Source: Chrysopilus asiliformis
Taxonomy: Eukaryota; Arthropoda; Insecta; Diptera; Rhagionidae
Direction of reading: 5' to 3'
Assembly (NCBI GenBank): GCA_964034945.1
Contig: OZ035961.1
Coordinates: 64,462,244-64,526,243, forward strand
Length of the DNA stretch: 64,000 nt
Shown: positions 33,399 through 42,133 of the stretch, piece after piece
Position numbering within the stretch: position 1 is the stretch's first letter
Layout of the letters: each line of letters begins with the position of its first letter
Notes under the pieces: model-generated
The model's database searches: none
The model's input: the letters and a program-made list of their open reading frames with translations, nothing else
Told to the model about the DNA's origin: nothing
Made by a program: the position numbers and the translations under genes

Positions 33399-33782
33399 TG
33401 CTACATTTACACGAATGACAAATTTGTCATTTTTTTCTTGTCATTATGTTAATTCCCGTGTAAATGGCATAATTTTTGTAATTTTTTCTGTCAGAAAATG
33501 TCAATCTCTCATAAAAGGATGAACTTGTCCATTCTTTTATGCCAGATTGTCATTCGTGCAAACGCAATATTAGTTATGACAAAAGTTGAATACTAAAGTT
33601 GTCATAACTAATATTGCGTTTGCACGAATGACAATCTGGCATAAAAGAATGGACAAGTTCATTCTTTTATGAGAGATTGACATTTTCTGACAGAAAAAAT
33701 TACAAAAATTATGCCATTTACACGGGAATTAACATAATGACAAGAAAAAAATGACAAATTTGTCATTCGTGTAAATGTAGCA
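33399..33782. mobile_element. 384-bp near-perfect palindromic foldback element, TSD TAA
   Basis: Starts TGCTACATTTACACGAATGA and ends with its inverse. The two arms of about 180 bp are almost identical, with only a short unpaired centre (about 33581-33600). TAA flanks both sides (33396-33398, 33783-33785), a TWA target like PIF/Harbinger. Arm identity implies recent insertion or ongoing correction. Confidence 0.85.
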
Positions 33783-34407
33783 TAAGTCATTCACATGTCG
33801 ATAATGATCTTGGTGTACTACTGGATGCCAAATTAGATTTTAGTTTACATATAAATGATGTAATTAGTCGCGCTAATTCTATGTTAGGCTTTGTTAAGCG
33901 CTGGTCTAAAGAACTGACGTTGTGTTGAAAGTTTTATATTGCGCGTTTGTTCGTCCTATTTTAGAATATGCTTGTGTTGTCTGGACGCCTGGCTATGAGG
34001 TTCATATTTCTAGATTGGAAGCTATTCAGAAACGTTTCATTCGTTTTGCTCTTCGACTTTTACCTTGGGACAATTATCTACTTCTACCTCCTTATGAGCA
34101 AAGATTGAAACTTCTAAACTTGCCGCAGCTTAGTAAACGTCGTGAAGTCTATGCCGCAACTTTTATTGCAGACTTACTTGTGGGGAATATTGGTTCACCA
34201 ACTTTACTTAATAAGCTAAATTTGCATGGAAATATACGTACTAGACCGAAAAATGATTTTATTTATAACGACTTTCACAGAACAAATTATGGTCGTTCTG
34301 AACCGATTTCGTCAATGTCTATTATTTTTAATAAACATTATAATATTTTTGACTTTAACCTAAGCAAAAGTTGTTTTAAAAATCTTATATATAAAGAATC
34401 AACTTAA
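33783..34407 (+). pseudogene. LINE reverse transcriptase, C-terminal part
   Basis: After the foldback the reading continues HVDNDLGVLLDAKLDFSLHI ... RANSMLGFVKRWSKE, then shifts frame near 33915 into LKVLYCAFVRPILEYACVVW ... LPWDNYLLLPPYEQRLKLLN and TNYGRSEPISSM to a stop. Same clade but different family from the LINE at 59705-62830. Confidence 0.8.
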
Positions 34408-34431
34408 CTTATATTAATATCAGATGGTGCT

Positions 34432-35365
34432 TTACCTGTTGATGTAATAAATAAATGACTCGTTTAATGATTTTCCACTGTTAGTTTTTTGAGAAGCATT
34501 GAAGACCACCCGTAGTTTTGTTGTTGTGCTCTCTGCTTTTATTACAGGATGGTGCGGAAGAAAAAATCTTTCCTCAATAAGAACTCTATCTGGGATTTTC
34601 ACCGGAATCATGTGTTTGAGTGATTTATACTCTTCCAAACATTTTACGTAATCGATTTTGAGATTTGGGTTTGAGGAGAAACGTTTCTCTAAAGATGCAA
34701 AACGTGATGCAGCGATTGGCCGGGAATTTCCCAATTGGAGTGGAATTTTGGGATTGAATGGTAGTTCTACGCAATATCGTCCATCGGCTTGTCTGATAGT
34801 CTTGCGTATAAAGTTGTCTTCACAAAATTGTTCCTCTTCAGTGACCATTGATTGATTAATTTTGTGATCTTCGATTTCCCAAAACTTTTTTAAAAAGTAG
34901 TGTAATTCTTGGTCGTGATTAATGGTTACGGTAAAGCAGTTTAGTTGCTTCTTAGTTGGACTAACTTGTCCAGATAGAATCCATCCTAGATGGGTATTCT
35001 GAGCGAGCGGAACATTTGATGTACTTGGTTTAACTCCTTCTAGTACAATGGCGGCATATACTTCCGCTCCTAGTAGGAGGTCGATCTTGCTGGGTATGTC
35101 AAAGTTAGGATCGGCAAGAGGGAGTTTCATCAAATGGGAGCACTGTGTTTTCGATACTGTTGATGGAGGTAGCATACCTGTAATGTTTGGGATTACATAT
35201 GCAGATATTTTGAACTCTTTATTATTGTATCGGGATTTTAATTGTAGTGATATTTTGCCTTTGCATGTGTTGGTATTGTTGCCACCGATTCCTCCAATTG
35301 TTGCGTTGATTTTTGAGCGAGGTAGTTGTAAGCGTTGTACGGCGTCCTCAGTAGTAGATACAATA
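34432..35365 (-). pseudogene. BEL/Pao aspartic protease and RT N-terminus
   Basis: From the cut end the frame reads VSTTEDAVQRLQLPRSKINA then GGIGG, the protease region, followed by DLLLGAEVYAAIVLEGVKPS (conserved BEL spacer), ...THLGWILSG and the RT start RVVFNASQKTNSGKSLNES. The protease active-site D-S/T-G segment lies upstream and is missing, removed at the 35,365/35,366 junction with the Polinton-like element. The 3' side ends at the LINE insertion. Confidence 0.85.
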
Positions 35366-36176
35366 AGCGGGTTCTAGACCGGAAGTGACGTCACGAGCAC
35401 GTGTTGTTCTTGAGTGCATGAATACTCGGCTCAGCTGTGGTTTGATCTTGATAAGACTTGTGGGCAATGCTTGGCCGTAGGTGGGGTGAGGTGTGGAGTG
35501 TATGGCTTAGCATGGGCGGGGGCGGGGCGGCGGCCTCGGTGTGTGTTTATCTTGTGAAATGAATGTGTATGTTGTGAATATCGATATAACTATAGGTCAT
35601 CGATGAAATTATTATGTGTAATAAATGTGTATGTTGAAAAACAATATTGTTTACAGCAAATGTGAGCTTTGTTTACGGTTATGCTCAAGTGTTTTGTTTT
35701 GTTCTTATTTATATTATATGATTTATACATATCGATATAACTATAGGTCATCGATGAAATTATGTTGTGAAATGAATGTGTATGTTATGAATATCGATAT
35801 AACTATAGGTGATCGATGAAATTAGCAGAGTTTGAGTATTTCTAGTTGAACTGTTTCGCGTGGGTGATACAAGTGACTGCCCTATATTATTATAGTGTAA
35901 TAGGGCCTCGGTATATTTTAACTAGGCGATGCGATACGATGTACATATGATAGTAACTACACAAAGCAGAGTTTGAATATTTCATGTTATGAGTACCGTG
36001 AATATGAGAAAGAAAGATTCTTGGCGAATGGAGAAATTGAAATCGTAAATTATCAAGATACTAGCTATAAATCTGATATCGAATTGGTAGATTTGAGATC
36101 AATGAAGCAAACCTATAATATGAGTATTATTTAAGTTAAAGATTGTAATTGAAAAATAAAAAATACAGTTTTAGTT
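35366..36176. repeat. Left terminal region of the Polinton-like element
   Basis: It contains TGACGTCA (35386-35393), a G-rich patch (gggcgggggcggggcgg, 35514-35531) and three copies of ATATCGATATAACTATAGGT + SATCGATGAAATT (35578, 35729, 35791). No ORF of note. The equivalent inverted right terminus was not found intact. Confidence 0.55.
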
Positions 36177-36994
36177 TTAAATAATTTCGTTTTTATTAAT
36201 CCATGAATTATGCTGAGGTGAAAAGCCTAGCCATTTTACATAAACTTGTTCACCTCGTTTTTTCAGAATTTTTTCAACTAAATATACATCGGAGTGTTGA
36301 ACTTTTGCTATTTCAAATTCATAAAACCCGCCCTCAATCGGTTGCTGCCCTTTTCAAACACGTGTTTATATTTGCTTATGCGAACCATGTCTCCAACTTT
36401 ATACTTATTACGATCAAATAGTTTGAGGTGATTATAAACTGAGGAAAGTATACGTTTTTCGTTTGTTTTGCTAACATCAATGGGTGCCATTTTTATTGTG
36501 CTATGTTTTGTATGATTATATTGATCAATTAATTGATTTGTTAATTTAATCCATTTGTAGTTTCCATTCATATTAAACTCCTTCCACATAAGATTTTTTA
36601 AGGTTCGATTAAATCGTTCCATTGTTGAATAAGTAGAGTAATGATTTATTTTATGCTTTTTCATAAGAATTTGAAAATCTTTATTGTAAAATTCTTTTCC
36701 GTTATCTGTATGAAGATTCTTTGGTATACGTTTTGCTTTTAAAATTGATTGAAATGCTCTAGTGACTTCAAAAGCGGTCTTATTTTTTACTGGAATACCC
36801 CAAGCATACTTGGAAAATGTATCGATAACTGTGAGAAGATATCGATAGCCGTTATTCTCGGATGAATATGGTATCATTTCAACCAAATCTGCTTGCCATA
36901 AATCATCAATACCCTTAATAACAACACGTCTACGTTTGAAATTTCTTCGTGCTGGTTTATGAAGTTCATTCACGACTTGTCTCTTTTTATTCAT
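36177..36994 (-). pseudogene. Polinton retroviral-type integrase with chromodomain, broken
   Basis: Catalyses insertion of the element. DDE core: QADLVEMIPYSSENNGYRYL (first Asp), LHTDNGKEFYN (second Asp), and a YSTMERFNRTLKNLMW stretch carrying the Glu. Then the KYKVGDMVRISKYKHVFEKG tail. At about 36350 the frame shifts and about 30 residues appear lost, then another frame gives GGFYEFEIAKVQHSDVYLVE and a chromodomain-like KWLGFSPQHNSWI ending at TAA (36177-36179). Core residues remain, but the C-terminal module is out of frame. Divergently transcribed from the capsid cluster. Confidence 0.85.
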
Positions 36995-37069
36995 AATGAG
37001 GATATTAAAACAACTAGTATGTTTTTTAAAAATACCTATATATTTATACGAAATTTGTTACACACGTCT

Positions 37070-37200
37070 TTAAATCAACATGTTGAGGTCTTTAGTTAAT
37101 GTTCTTAGATTATTCTGTGACTCATTTATAATTTCATCATCTTGAGCAATTTTCGAGAAATATTTGTTATATAATCAATACAATCGTCTATGTATTCAAG
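37070..37200 (-). pseudogene. Possible short coiled-coil remnant
   Basis: Two overlapping reverse frames read EYIDDCIDYITNISRK and then, one base shifted, IAQDDEIINESQNNLRTLTK + DLNMLI to a stop. The composition is helical and resembles the out-of-frame tail of the collagen-like gene at 40484-40560. It may be a decayed small gene or leader; no start codon found. Confidence 0.25.
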
Positions 37201-37307
37201 AAATATAAAAAAGCGTAGTCTTTGGTTCGCGAACCTATACACTATTATTCAAGAGTTTATAAATCTAAGCGTTATACCCATAGACTAAATATGCTTTTAA
37301 ATATATA

Positions 37308-38031
37308 ATCCAAAACCAGTATTACATCAACTGTTATGGCGTTCACACTAAGTTAGTCGGAAATAGGTCTATTCTTACAGCAGACTATTTTCCAACAATA
37401 GATTTACCCATTCCATATATATGTGGATTGATATATCTACAAACTTATAATTCTATCCTTAATATTGATTCTACCAACAACAAACTTCATCTACATAAGC
37501 AAATAATAGAAATACCGGAGGGATCATATGAAATTGAGGATATAAACCGATATATAGAAAAAGAATTAAAAACTGGAACACATTGTTTGCTTAATGCTAA
37601 TAACAACACATTAAAAAGTACAATCAAATCGAACCAGCGAATTAACTTTGATCAAGATTATTCTATTGGATCTTTATTGGGATTTAGTAGAAAGAAAGAA
37701 AATGGAGAATCGAATATTCTCGAACCGAATAAATTACATGAATCGGATTTACCAGTAAATATAATAAAGGTGAATATTATAAGAATAGAATGTGATTTAA
37801 CAACATCAGCGTATATTAATAATAAGTTGGTCCATACTCTTCATGAATTTTCTCCAATGGTTGGTTGGTCCTGGATATAAAATAGTGGAAGTACCTCAAA
37901 ATGTAGTTTATTTACCTGTAACCGTTAACCGAATAAGTTCTATTACAATTAAACTTCTTGATCAAAACGGTGATCTAGTAAATTTCAGAGGAGAAAATAT
38001 TGTAGTAAGATTACATTTTCAACCAGCCTAG
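37308..38031 (+). pseudogene. Polinton penton-like minor capsid protein, frameshifted
   Basis: Single-jelly-roll vertex protein of Polinton/adintovirus virions. The frame reads [11 protein letters not shown]..., [71 protein letters not shown] and then runs out at 37880. A second frame from 37843 continues [20 protein letters not shown] and NFRGENIVVRLHF to TAG. The family is normally one protein, so an indel near 37860-37870 splits it. There is no in-frame ATG upstream of the conserved start (open from 37308). Probably inactive as it stands. Confidence 0.8.
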
Positions 38032-38033
38032 CC

Positions 38034-38189
38034 ATGATCATTTACAACCTGAATAAAAGCGGGAGCGAAACAGTTTTATCTACTAGTGATATATCAACTA
38101 CCAAATCGTTAACATCAACTAAGAGGAAACAGTTATCAACCTTTAATAAACAATTTCTCGAACATATCGGGTGTACTTTACGAAAATGA
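38034..38189 (+). CDS. Small basic protein between penton and major capsid genes
   Basis: A 51-aa ORF starting ATG ATC ATT TAC, with a Ser/Thr-rich centre (LSTSDISTTKSLTSTKRKQL) and FNKQFLEHIGCTL near the end. It follows the penton stop by 2 bp, and its TGA overlaps the major capsid ATG in an ATGA arrangement at 38186-38189. The compact spacing and the position argue that it is a real gene, perhaps a minor virion protein. Function unknown. Confidence 0.55.
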   Translation: MIIYNLNKSGSETVLSTSDISTTKSLTSTKRKQLSTFNKQFLEHIGCTLRK

Positions 38190-39400
38190 CAGATATATTG
38201 AATATTGGACAACCAATTAAATTTGATGATCGCATAACTAAAATAGAAGAGCGAAAATTTTTACCATATAACACTTTAACATATAATTCTGGTGATGAAA
38301 TAAGATTTCAAATAAATAATCAGGAGCATTGTATAGATTTGAGTGAGAGTTCCCTATACATAGAAGGAAAATTATTAAAAGCAGATAGGACTGCAGCCGA
38401 TATTGCTAAAGTACAACTTGTTAACAATGCTGGGGCATTTTTATTTGATGAAGCTCGATATAATGTATGTACTAAGGAAATTGATCGAACAAGAAATGTT
38501 GGTATCACTTCTACATTAAAAATACTTTCTACAAGGAGTAGTGATGAAGCATCCAGTCTTTCTCATAGTGGATGGTGGCAAAAAACAACAGACTCAACTA
38601 CCATATCCCCACATTTTAATTTCATTATAAAGTTGGGTAGTATTTTGGGTGTGGCAGATGATCATAAACGAATTATCCCGAATGCTCAACATGAACTAAT
38701 TCTTGTACGTTCTAAGAACGATAATAATATTTGGATTAGTGATACAGAGAGTGACTGTATAATTTCCATTGTAAAAATTGAATGGAGGGTTCCATTTATA
38801 TTTTTAAATGATGTGGAGAAACTAAAACTTTACAAAACGATAAATACAGGGAAACCTATACAGTTAGCCTTCAGAGCATGGGATTTAAATGAATATCCAT
38901 TATTACCAACTACCAGAAATCATCAATGGACGGTAAAAACAACTACGCAGCTTGAAAAACCTAGATATGTTTTCTTTGTGATGCAGACGAAGCGAAATAA
39001 TGTAAAAACAGCCGATATCAGTCGGTTTGATCATAATAATTTAGAAGAATTTACCGTTTATTGGAATGATGAAAAATTTCCCAAATTTGATTTGAATTTG
39101 AATTTTTATACCAACCAGTATGCAATTCTATACGAGCAGTTTTTAAAATTTCAAAAGTCGTATACATTTTCTAATGAATCTCAACCTCAATTGAATGTAC
39201 GCGATTTCATGGAGTCTCCGTTTGTAATAATTGATTGTTCACGTCAAAGCGAAGTCATAAAGTCCGGATCTGTGGATATCCGACTAGAGTTCAAGACCAA
39301 GTCAAATATTCCGGACAAGATAACTGCGTATTGTATAATTGTACATGATCGGATTGTGGACTATTATCCGATAGAGAATAGGATTGAAACTCATATATAA
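38186..39400 (+). CDS. Major capsid protein (double jelly-roll, hexon-like)
   Basis: A 404-residue protein from ATG 38186 to TAA 39400. The start is chosen at the ATG giving MTDILNIGQPIKFDDRITK; an in-frame GTG lies 5 codons earlier. Recognisable family features are the N-terminal region with SLYIEGKL and NNAGAFLFDEARYNV, the central WRVPFIFLNDVEKLKLYK segment and the late SEVIKSGSVDIRLEFKTKSN. Size and pattern fit Polinton/adintovirus hexon-like capsid proteins, which trimerise to form the icosahedral shell. The frame is intact. The TATA-like box of the next gene overlaps its stop codon. Confidence 0.85.
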   Translation: MTDILNIGQPIKFDDRITKIEERKFLPYNTLTYNSGDEIRFQINNQEHCIDLSESSLYIEGKLLKADRTAADIAKVQLVNNAGAFLFDEARYNVCTKEIDRTRNVGITSTLKILSTRSSDEASSLSHSGWWQKTTDSTTISPHFNFIIKLGSILGVADDHKRIIPNAQHELILVRSKNDNNIWISDTESDCIISIVKIEWRVPFIFLNDVEKLKLYKTINTGKPIQLAFRAWDLNEYPLLPTTRNHQWTVKTTTQLEKPRYVFFVMQTKRNNVKTADISRFDHNNLEEFTVYWNDEKFPKFDLNLNFYTNQYAILYEQFLKFQKSYTFSNESQPQLNVRDFMESPFVIIDCSRQSEVIKSGSVDIRLEFKTKSNIPDKITAYCIIVHDRIVDYYPIENRIETHI

Positions 39401-39446
39401 CAGATATGTTTTCTTGGATTCTATCAGTTTTCCGATGAATTTTGAG
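39394..39446 (+). promoter_or_regulatory. TATA-Inr core promoter of the 39460 gene
   Basis: TATATAA at 39394-39400, covering the capsid stop codon, is followed by the arthropod initiator TCAGTT at 39424, with the +1 A (39426) 32 bp from the TATA start. The initiator context TCAGTTTTCCGATGAATTTT recurs exactly at 40109. Confidence 0.6.
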
Positions 39447-39459
39447 TTGTGAGGTAGTC

Positions 39460-39981
39460 ATGGTAGTATTTATCGACATTCAAGGATTTCGGGGGGTTTC
39501 TAATGAGTTCATCCCCAAAGAAGTGGCGATTTTATACGATAAAACTGATGAATACCAGCATTTTTTAATAAAACCACCTTTTGATAAGGGAAGTTTAACA
39601 CCGAAACTCCAGAGACAGACTAAATGGTTAACTGATCGATATCATGGATTGTGTTGGGAAGATGGAACCGTATCATTGGAAAGTTTAAAAAAATTTTTGT
39701 TTATGAACCTTATCGGTAAAATAATTCTTGTGAAAGGTTTGGAAAAGAAAATATATTTAGAACAACTATTGAAAGTAGAAACTGAAAATCCATTTATCGC
39801 TGTTAAGAACTTGGATGATTATAGATGTCCAAATTTGAAAGATTTAACAAAGACTTGTGAATTTGTAAAATGTAAGCTTGTTAAATGTCATCATCACAAT
39901 CAAAATTGTGCCCTGGAAAATACATTTAAATTAAGATTCTTTGTATATCATATGATAAATTATAAGACTGTATGTGTGTGA
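39460..39981 (+). CDS. Polinton-associated protein, possible exonuclease-like fold
   Basis: 173 aa from ATG 39460 (MVVFIDIQGFRG). Conserved-looking features are FIPKEVAIL, a hydrophobic-aromatic stretch ending RYHGLCWEDG, IILVKGLEKKIYL, the cysteine pairs YRCPNL and CEFVKCKLVKCHHHNQNCAL. Proteins of this type accompany arthropod Mavericks. The arrangement Asp-near-start ... HNQNCALEN loosely recalls DEDDh (DnaQ) exonucleases but with Asp replaced by Asn, so a catalytic role is doubtful. Served by the promoter at 39394-39446. Function uncertain. Confidence 0.55.
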   Translation: MVVFIDIQGFRGVSNEFIPKEVAILYDKTDEYQHFLIKPPFDKGSLTPKLQRQTKWLTDRYHGLCWEDGTVSLESLKKFLFMNLIGKIILVKGLEKKIYLEQLLKVETENPFIAVKNLDDYRCPNLKDLTKTCEFVKCKLVKCHHHNQNCALENTFKLRFFVYHMINYKTVCV

Positions 39982-40108
39982 ATAAAAATATATATTATAT
40001 ATCAAATCATTTTTTATTGTTCCAATCTATCGTTTCAATATTTAGAAATCATGTTCAATCATGTTCAACCATGAATCACCAGATCAGACTTGAAGGTATT
40101 TTACTGTC

Positions 40109-40130
40109 TCAGTTTTCCGATGAATTTTGA
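40109..40130 (+). promoter_or_regulatory. Second copy of the 22-bp initiator element
   Basis: The 22 bp beginning TCAGTTTTCCGATGAATTTT recur here 15 bp before the ATG at 40145. No TATA box is seen 30 bp upstream, unlike at 39394. Confidence 0.5.
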
Positions 40131-40144
40131 TTGAATTAGACAAA

Positions 40145-40321
40145 ATGAATGATGATAAAAAGCTTCTCTTGAGAGAAGACAAAAATATTAGTAAATATAA
40201 AGAGTTTAAAAGTATAGTAAAATTAAACATATTTAGTAGAAAAGAAGATTATAATAGCTTTACTTCAAAAAAGAATTCAAATATTAAATATGAGAAATTG
40301 AAAGAAAATAATTCAAAATGA
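40145..40321 (+). CDS. Small charged protein, unknown
   Basis: 58 aa from ATG (MNDDKKLLLREDKNISKYKE...), Lys/Asn/Glu-rich, no recognised domain. Support comes only from the initiator repeat just upstream and its place in the element. It could be chance. Confidence 0.35.
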   Translation: MNDDKKLLLREDKNISKYKEFKSIVKLNIFSRKEDYNSFTSKKNSNIKYEKLKENNSK

Positions 40322-40483
40322 AAAAATTAATAAGTCGATAACAAAATGTGAGCTGGAAGATTCTTACGAAATAAGCTAACCACAAAGTGTTTGATAAAAT
40401 GAGATGATAAGAGGAATGTTATATGTAATGAAAAATTGAATCAATAAAAAAGTTTTACAATGTATTTTTTAAATTTTATTTTT

Positions 40484-40850
40484 TCAAACCCTAATTAATA
40501 CATCATCAATACATTTTTGTAATTTTTCTTCAGATTGTCTTATAATTTCACATATTTTTTTCCCTCAGATCCTGAACGGCTATTCTGATATTTCTGATAT
40601 TAGCAACATCTGTAGATGCTACACCGTCTCCTAAATCTTTGAGAAATATTCCACCCAGGCTGTATTCCTTATTTTGTACATGCTGTAATCCTACTCCTGG
40701 ATCACCCTTTGGTCCTCGTAACCCCTGCACCCCGGGAGGCCCAATGGGACCTTGTATTCCAGGTGGTCCAGTAGCTCCAATGGGGCCAGATGGTCCACGT
40801 TCTCTTAAATTTAACGTGCTGTTGTTGAAAAAACGACCAAACTTATCCAC
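40484..40850 (-). CDS. Collagen-like virion-associated protein
   Basis: Starts [10 protein letters not shown]; residues about 18-52 are an uninterrupted Gly-X-Y run ([20 protein letters not shown]...GPKGDPG) of about 12 triplets. Then comes a segment ([29 protein letters not shown]) resembling the fibre-like repeat at the end of Maverick collagen-like proteins. The frame stops at 40548, but the A-run at about 40555-40561 allows a one-base shift into a coiled-coil-like tail ([20 protein letters not shown]) ending at 40484. Probably a trimeric fibre or tether protein. Either a real short form or a homopolymer error/mutation. Confidence 0.6.
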
Positions 40851-40877
40851 GCTCGTATTTGAAGTGATGAAATTGTT

Positions 40878-41807
40878 TTAATAAAATGGATTTTTATATG
40901 ATGAAATAATGTTTGCTTCCTTCAACTCTTCGAGAATCGAAATTATCTCATTGTTGTGATTATTATGGCCGGCTTGTTGTGAACCATAGAGTAAACGTAG
41001 CCTATCTACCAATTCATTAGGATCGTCCCAATGAACATAATCTATGTTTGATGACGGTATATTCATAAAAATCATGTTTTTGCTCCTTGAGTATGGTTTT
41101 TTAATACCACTACCGAGTTTTTGATTAAATTTAACTTTATGAAATTTTTTTATGATATCTCTATATTTTATACTATTATTTCCCTGAATTTGACTATTTT
41201 TATCATAGTTTCGTCGATGTGCACTCGTTTCCTCTACAATTTCATTATAATTTTCTAAATCGTCTTTTGTATACACTTCATCAGAGGGATACTTTTTAAA
41301 CATCAACTGATATAACCCTTCAGTAGCGTTATACTTTTTCCCATTGATTATGATATTTTGAGATGAATCTGTAGTAACTATAGCGTTTCCAATTTTCCAG
41401 TCACTTCCACTTTTGCGTACACCATACTTTGTATCAAGGCTATGAGCCCCAGGATCCTTGTGATATTCAAAATATCGTAATAAACTTGGACTCTTTGGTG
41501 TATGGGATATATTTAGCTCATTGTAAGATTGATTAGAAATATCTTCATAGTCAAACAAAAGTTCTCGTTTTACATGGTTTGAAATTGAAGGTGTTGCTTT
41601 GTTTTTGCTTTCAGATGTGGTTTCATGATCAATCTTTTCATCTTTTATCGTCTCGATTTTAGTTAGCTTTTTCAGCGGTTCTGATATTGTTTTAAAGGTA
41701 TCCTCAAGTTCCGTATCTAAAGCGATTCTACCGCTTTTAAGAGCGTTATATTTCTGTCGTATGTTTTTACGTGCCTGAATTAATTCCTTTACAACCTTTT
41801 TATCCAT
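40878..41807 (-). CDS. DUF8207-like Maverick protein
   Basis: 309 aa, intact. N-terminal helical region MDKKVVKELIQARKNIRQKY; central DTKYGVRKSGSDWKIGNAIV, NATEGLYQLMFKK and TSAHRRNYD; C-terminal DYVHWDDPNELVDRLRLLYG and HNNEIISILEELKEANII. This pattern matches the large arthropod Maverick-linked family annotated as DUF8207. Function unknown; conserved association with capsid genes suggests a structural or assembly role. Its upstream region is the 18-bp minisatellite. Confidence 0.75.
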   Translation of the reverse strand: MDKKVVKELIQARKNIRQKYNALKSGRIALDTELEDTFKTISEPLKKLTKIETIKDEKIDHETTSESKNKATPSISNHVKRELLFDYEDISNQSYNELNISHTPKSPSLLRYFEYHKDPGAHSLDTKYGVRKSGSDWKIGNAIVTTDSSQNIIINGKKYNATEGLYQLMFKKYPSDEVYTKDDLENYNEIVEETSAHRRNYDKNSQIQGNNSIKYRDIIKKFHKVKFNQKLGSGIKKPYSRSKNMIFMNIPSSNIDYVHWDDPNELVDRLRLLYGSQQAGHNNHNNEIISILEELKEANIISSYKNPFY

Positions 41808-41843
41808 TATATTTATATATATATCAGATAGGTCTGCTGGAGA

Positions 41844-42113
41844 GGTCTGTTGTTGAAGACAGATCTGTTGGTAATGAGAGGTCTGTTGTTGAAAACAGGT
41901 CTGTTATAGAAGACAGGTCTGTTGTTGAAAACAGGTCTGTTATGGAAGACAGGTCTGTTGTTGAAAACAGGTCTGTTGTTGAAAACAGGTCTGTTGTTGA
42001 AAACAGGTCTGTTGTTGAAGACAGGTCTGTTGTTGAAAACAGGTCTGTTGTTGAAAACAGGTCTGTTATGGAAGACAGGTCTGTTGTTGAAAACAGGTCT
42101 GTTATGGAAGACA
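41844..42113. repeat. 18-bp minisatellite, 15 units
   Basis: Units of GGTCTGTTGTTGAAAACA with variants GGTCTGTTATGGAAGACA run from 41844 to 42113. They fill the gap between the ATPase stop (42134) and the next gene's ATG (41807). Because 18 is a multiple of three, several frames on both strands stay open (ENRSVV / TTDLFS repeats). Confidence 0.95.
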
Positions 42114-42133
42114 GGTCTGATGCTTCCATTAAC

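Larger units (their letters stand above)
32520..34455 (+). mobile_element. 5'-truncated Jockey/CR1-group LINE inside BEL/Pao
   Basis: RT coding sequence starts abruptly at 32520 within BEL/Pao RT and ends with a (TAAA)n-type tail (aataaataaatg, 34441-34455), where the BEL frame resumes (NSGKSLNES..). It was inserted in the opposite orientation to BEL. It is interrupted by the palindromic element at 33399-33782. Confidence 0.85.
27532..35365 (-). mobile_element. BEL/Pao LTR retrotransposon, multiply interrupted
   Basis: The order on the minus strand is aspartic protease/RT start (34432-35365), RT-RNase H (31263-32519), linker (30897-31136), integrase (29851-30852) and integrase C-terminal domain (27532-27720). 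The LINE at 32520-34455 splits RT; an inverted repeat plus Helentron-like copies split the integrase; the Polinton-like left end cuts the protease. Gag, both LTRs and the primer site are not recognised in the window. Confidence 0.85.

Noticed and set aside
36308..37330. Search for protein-primed DNA polymerase B on either side of the integrase
   Set aside because: No YxDTD-like or exonuclease motif was seen here or between 44.7 and 46.2 kb.
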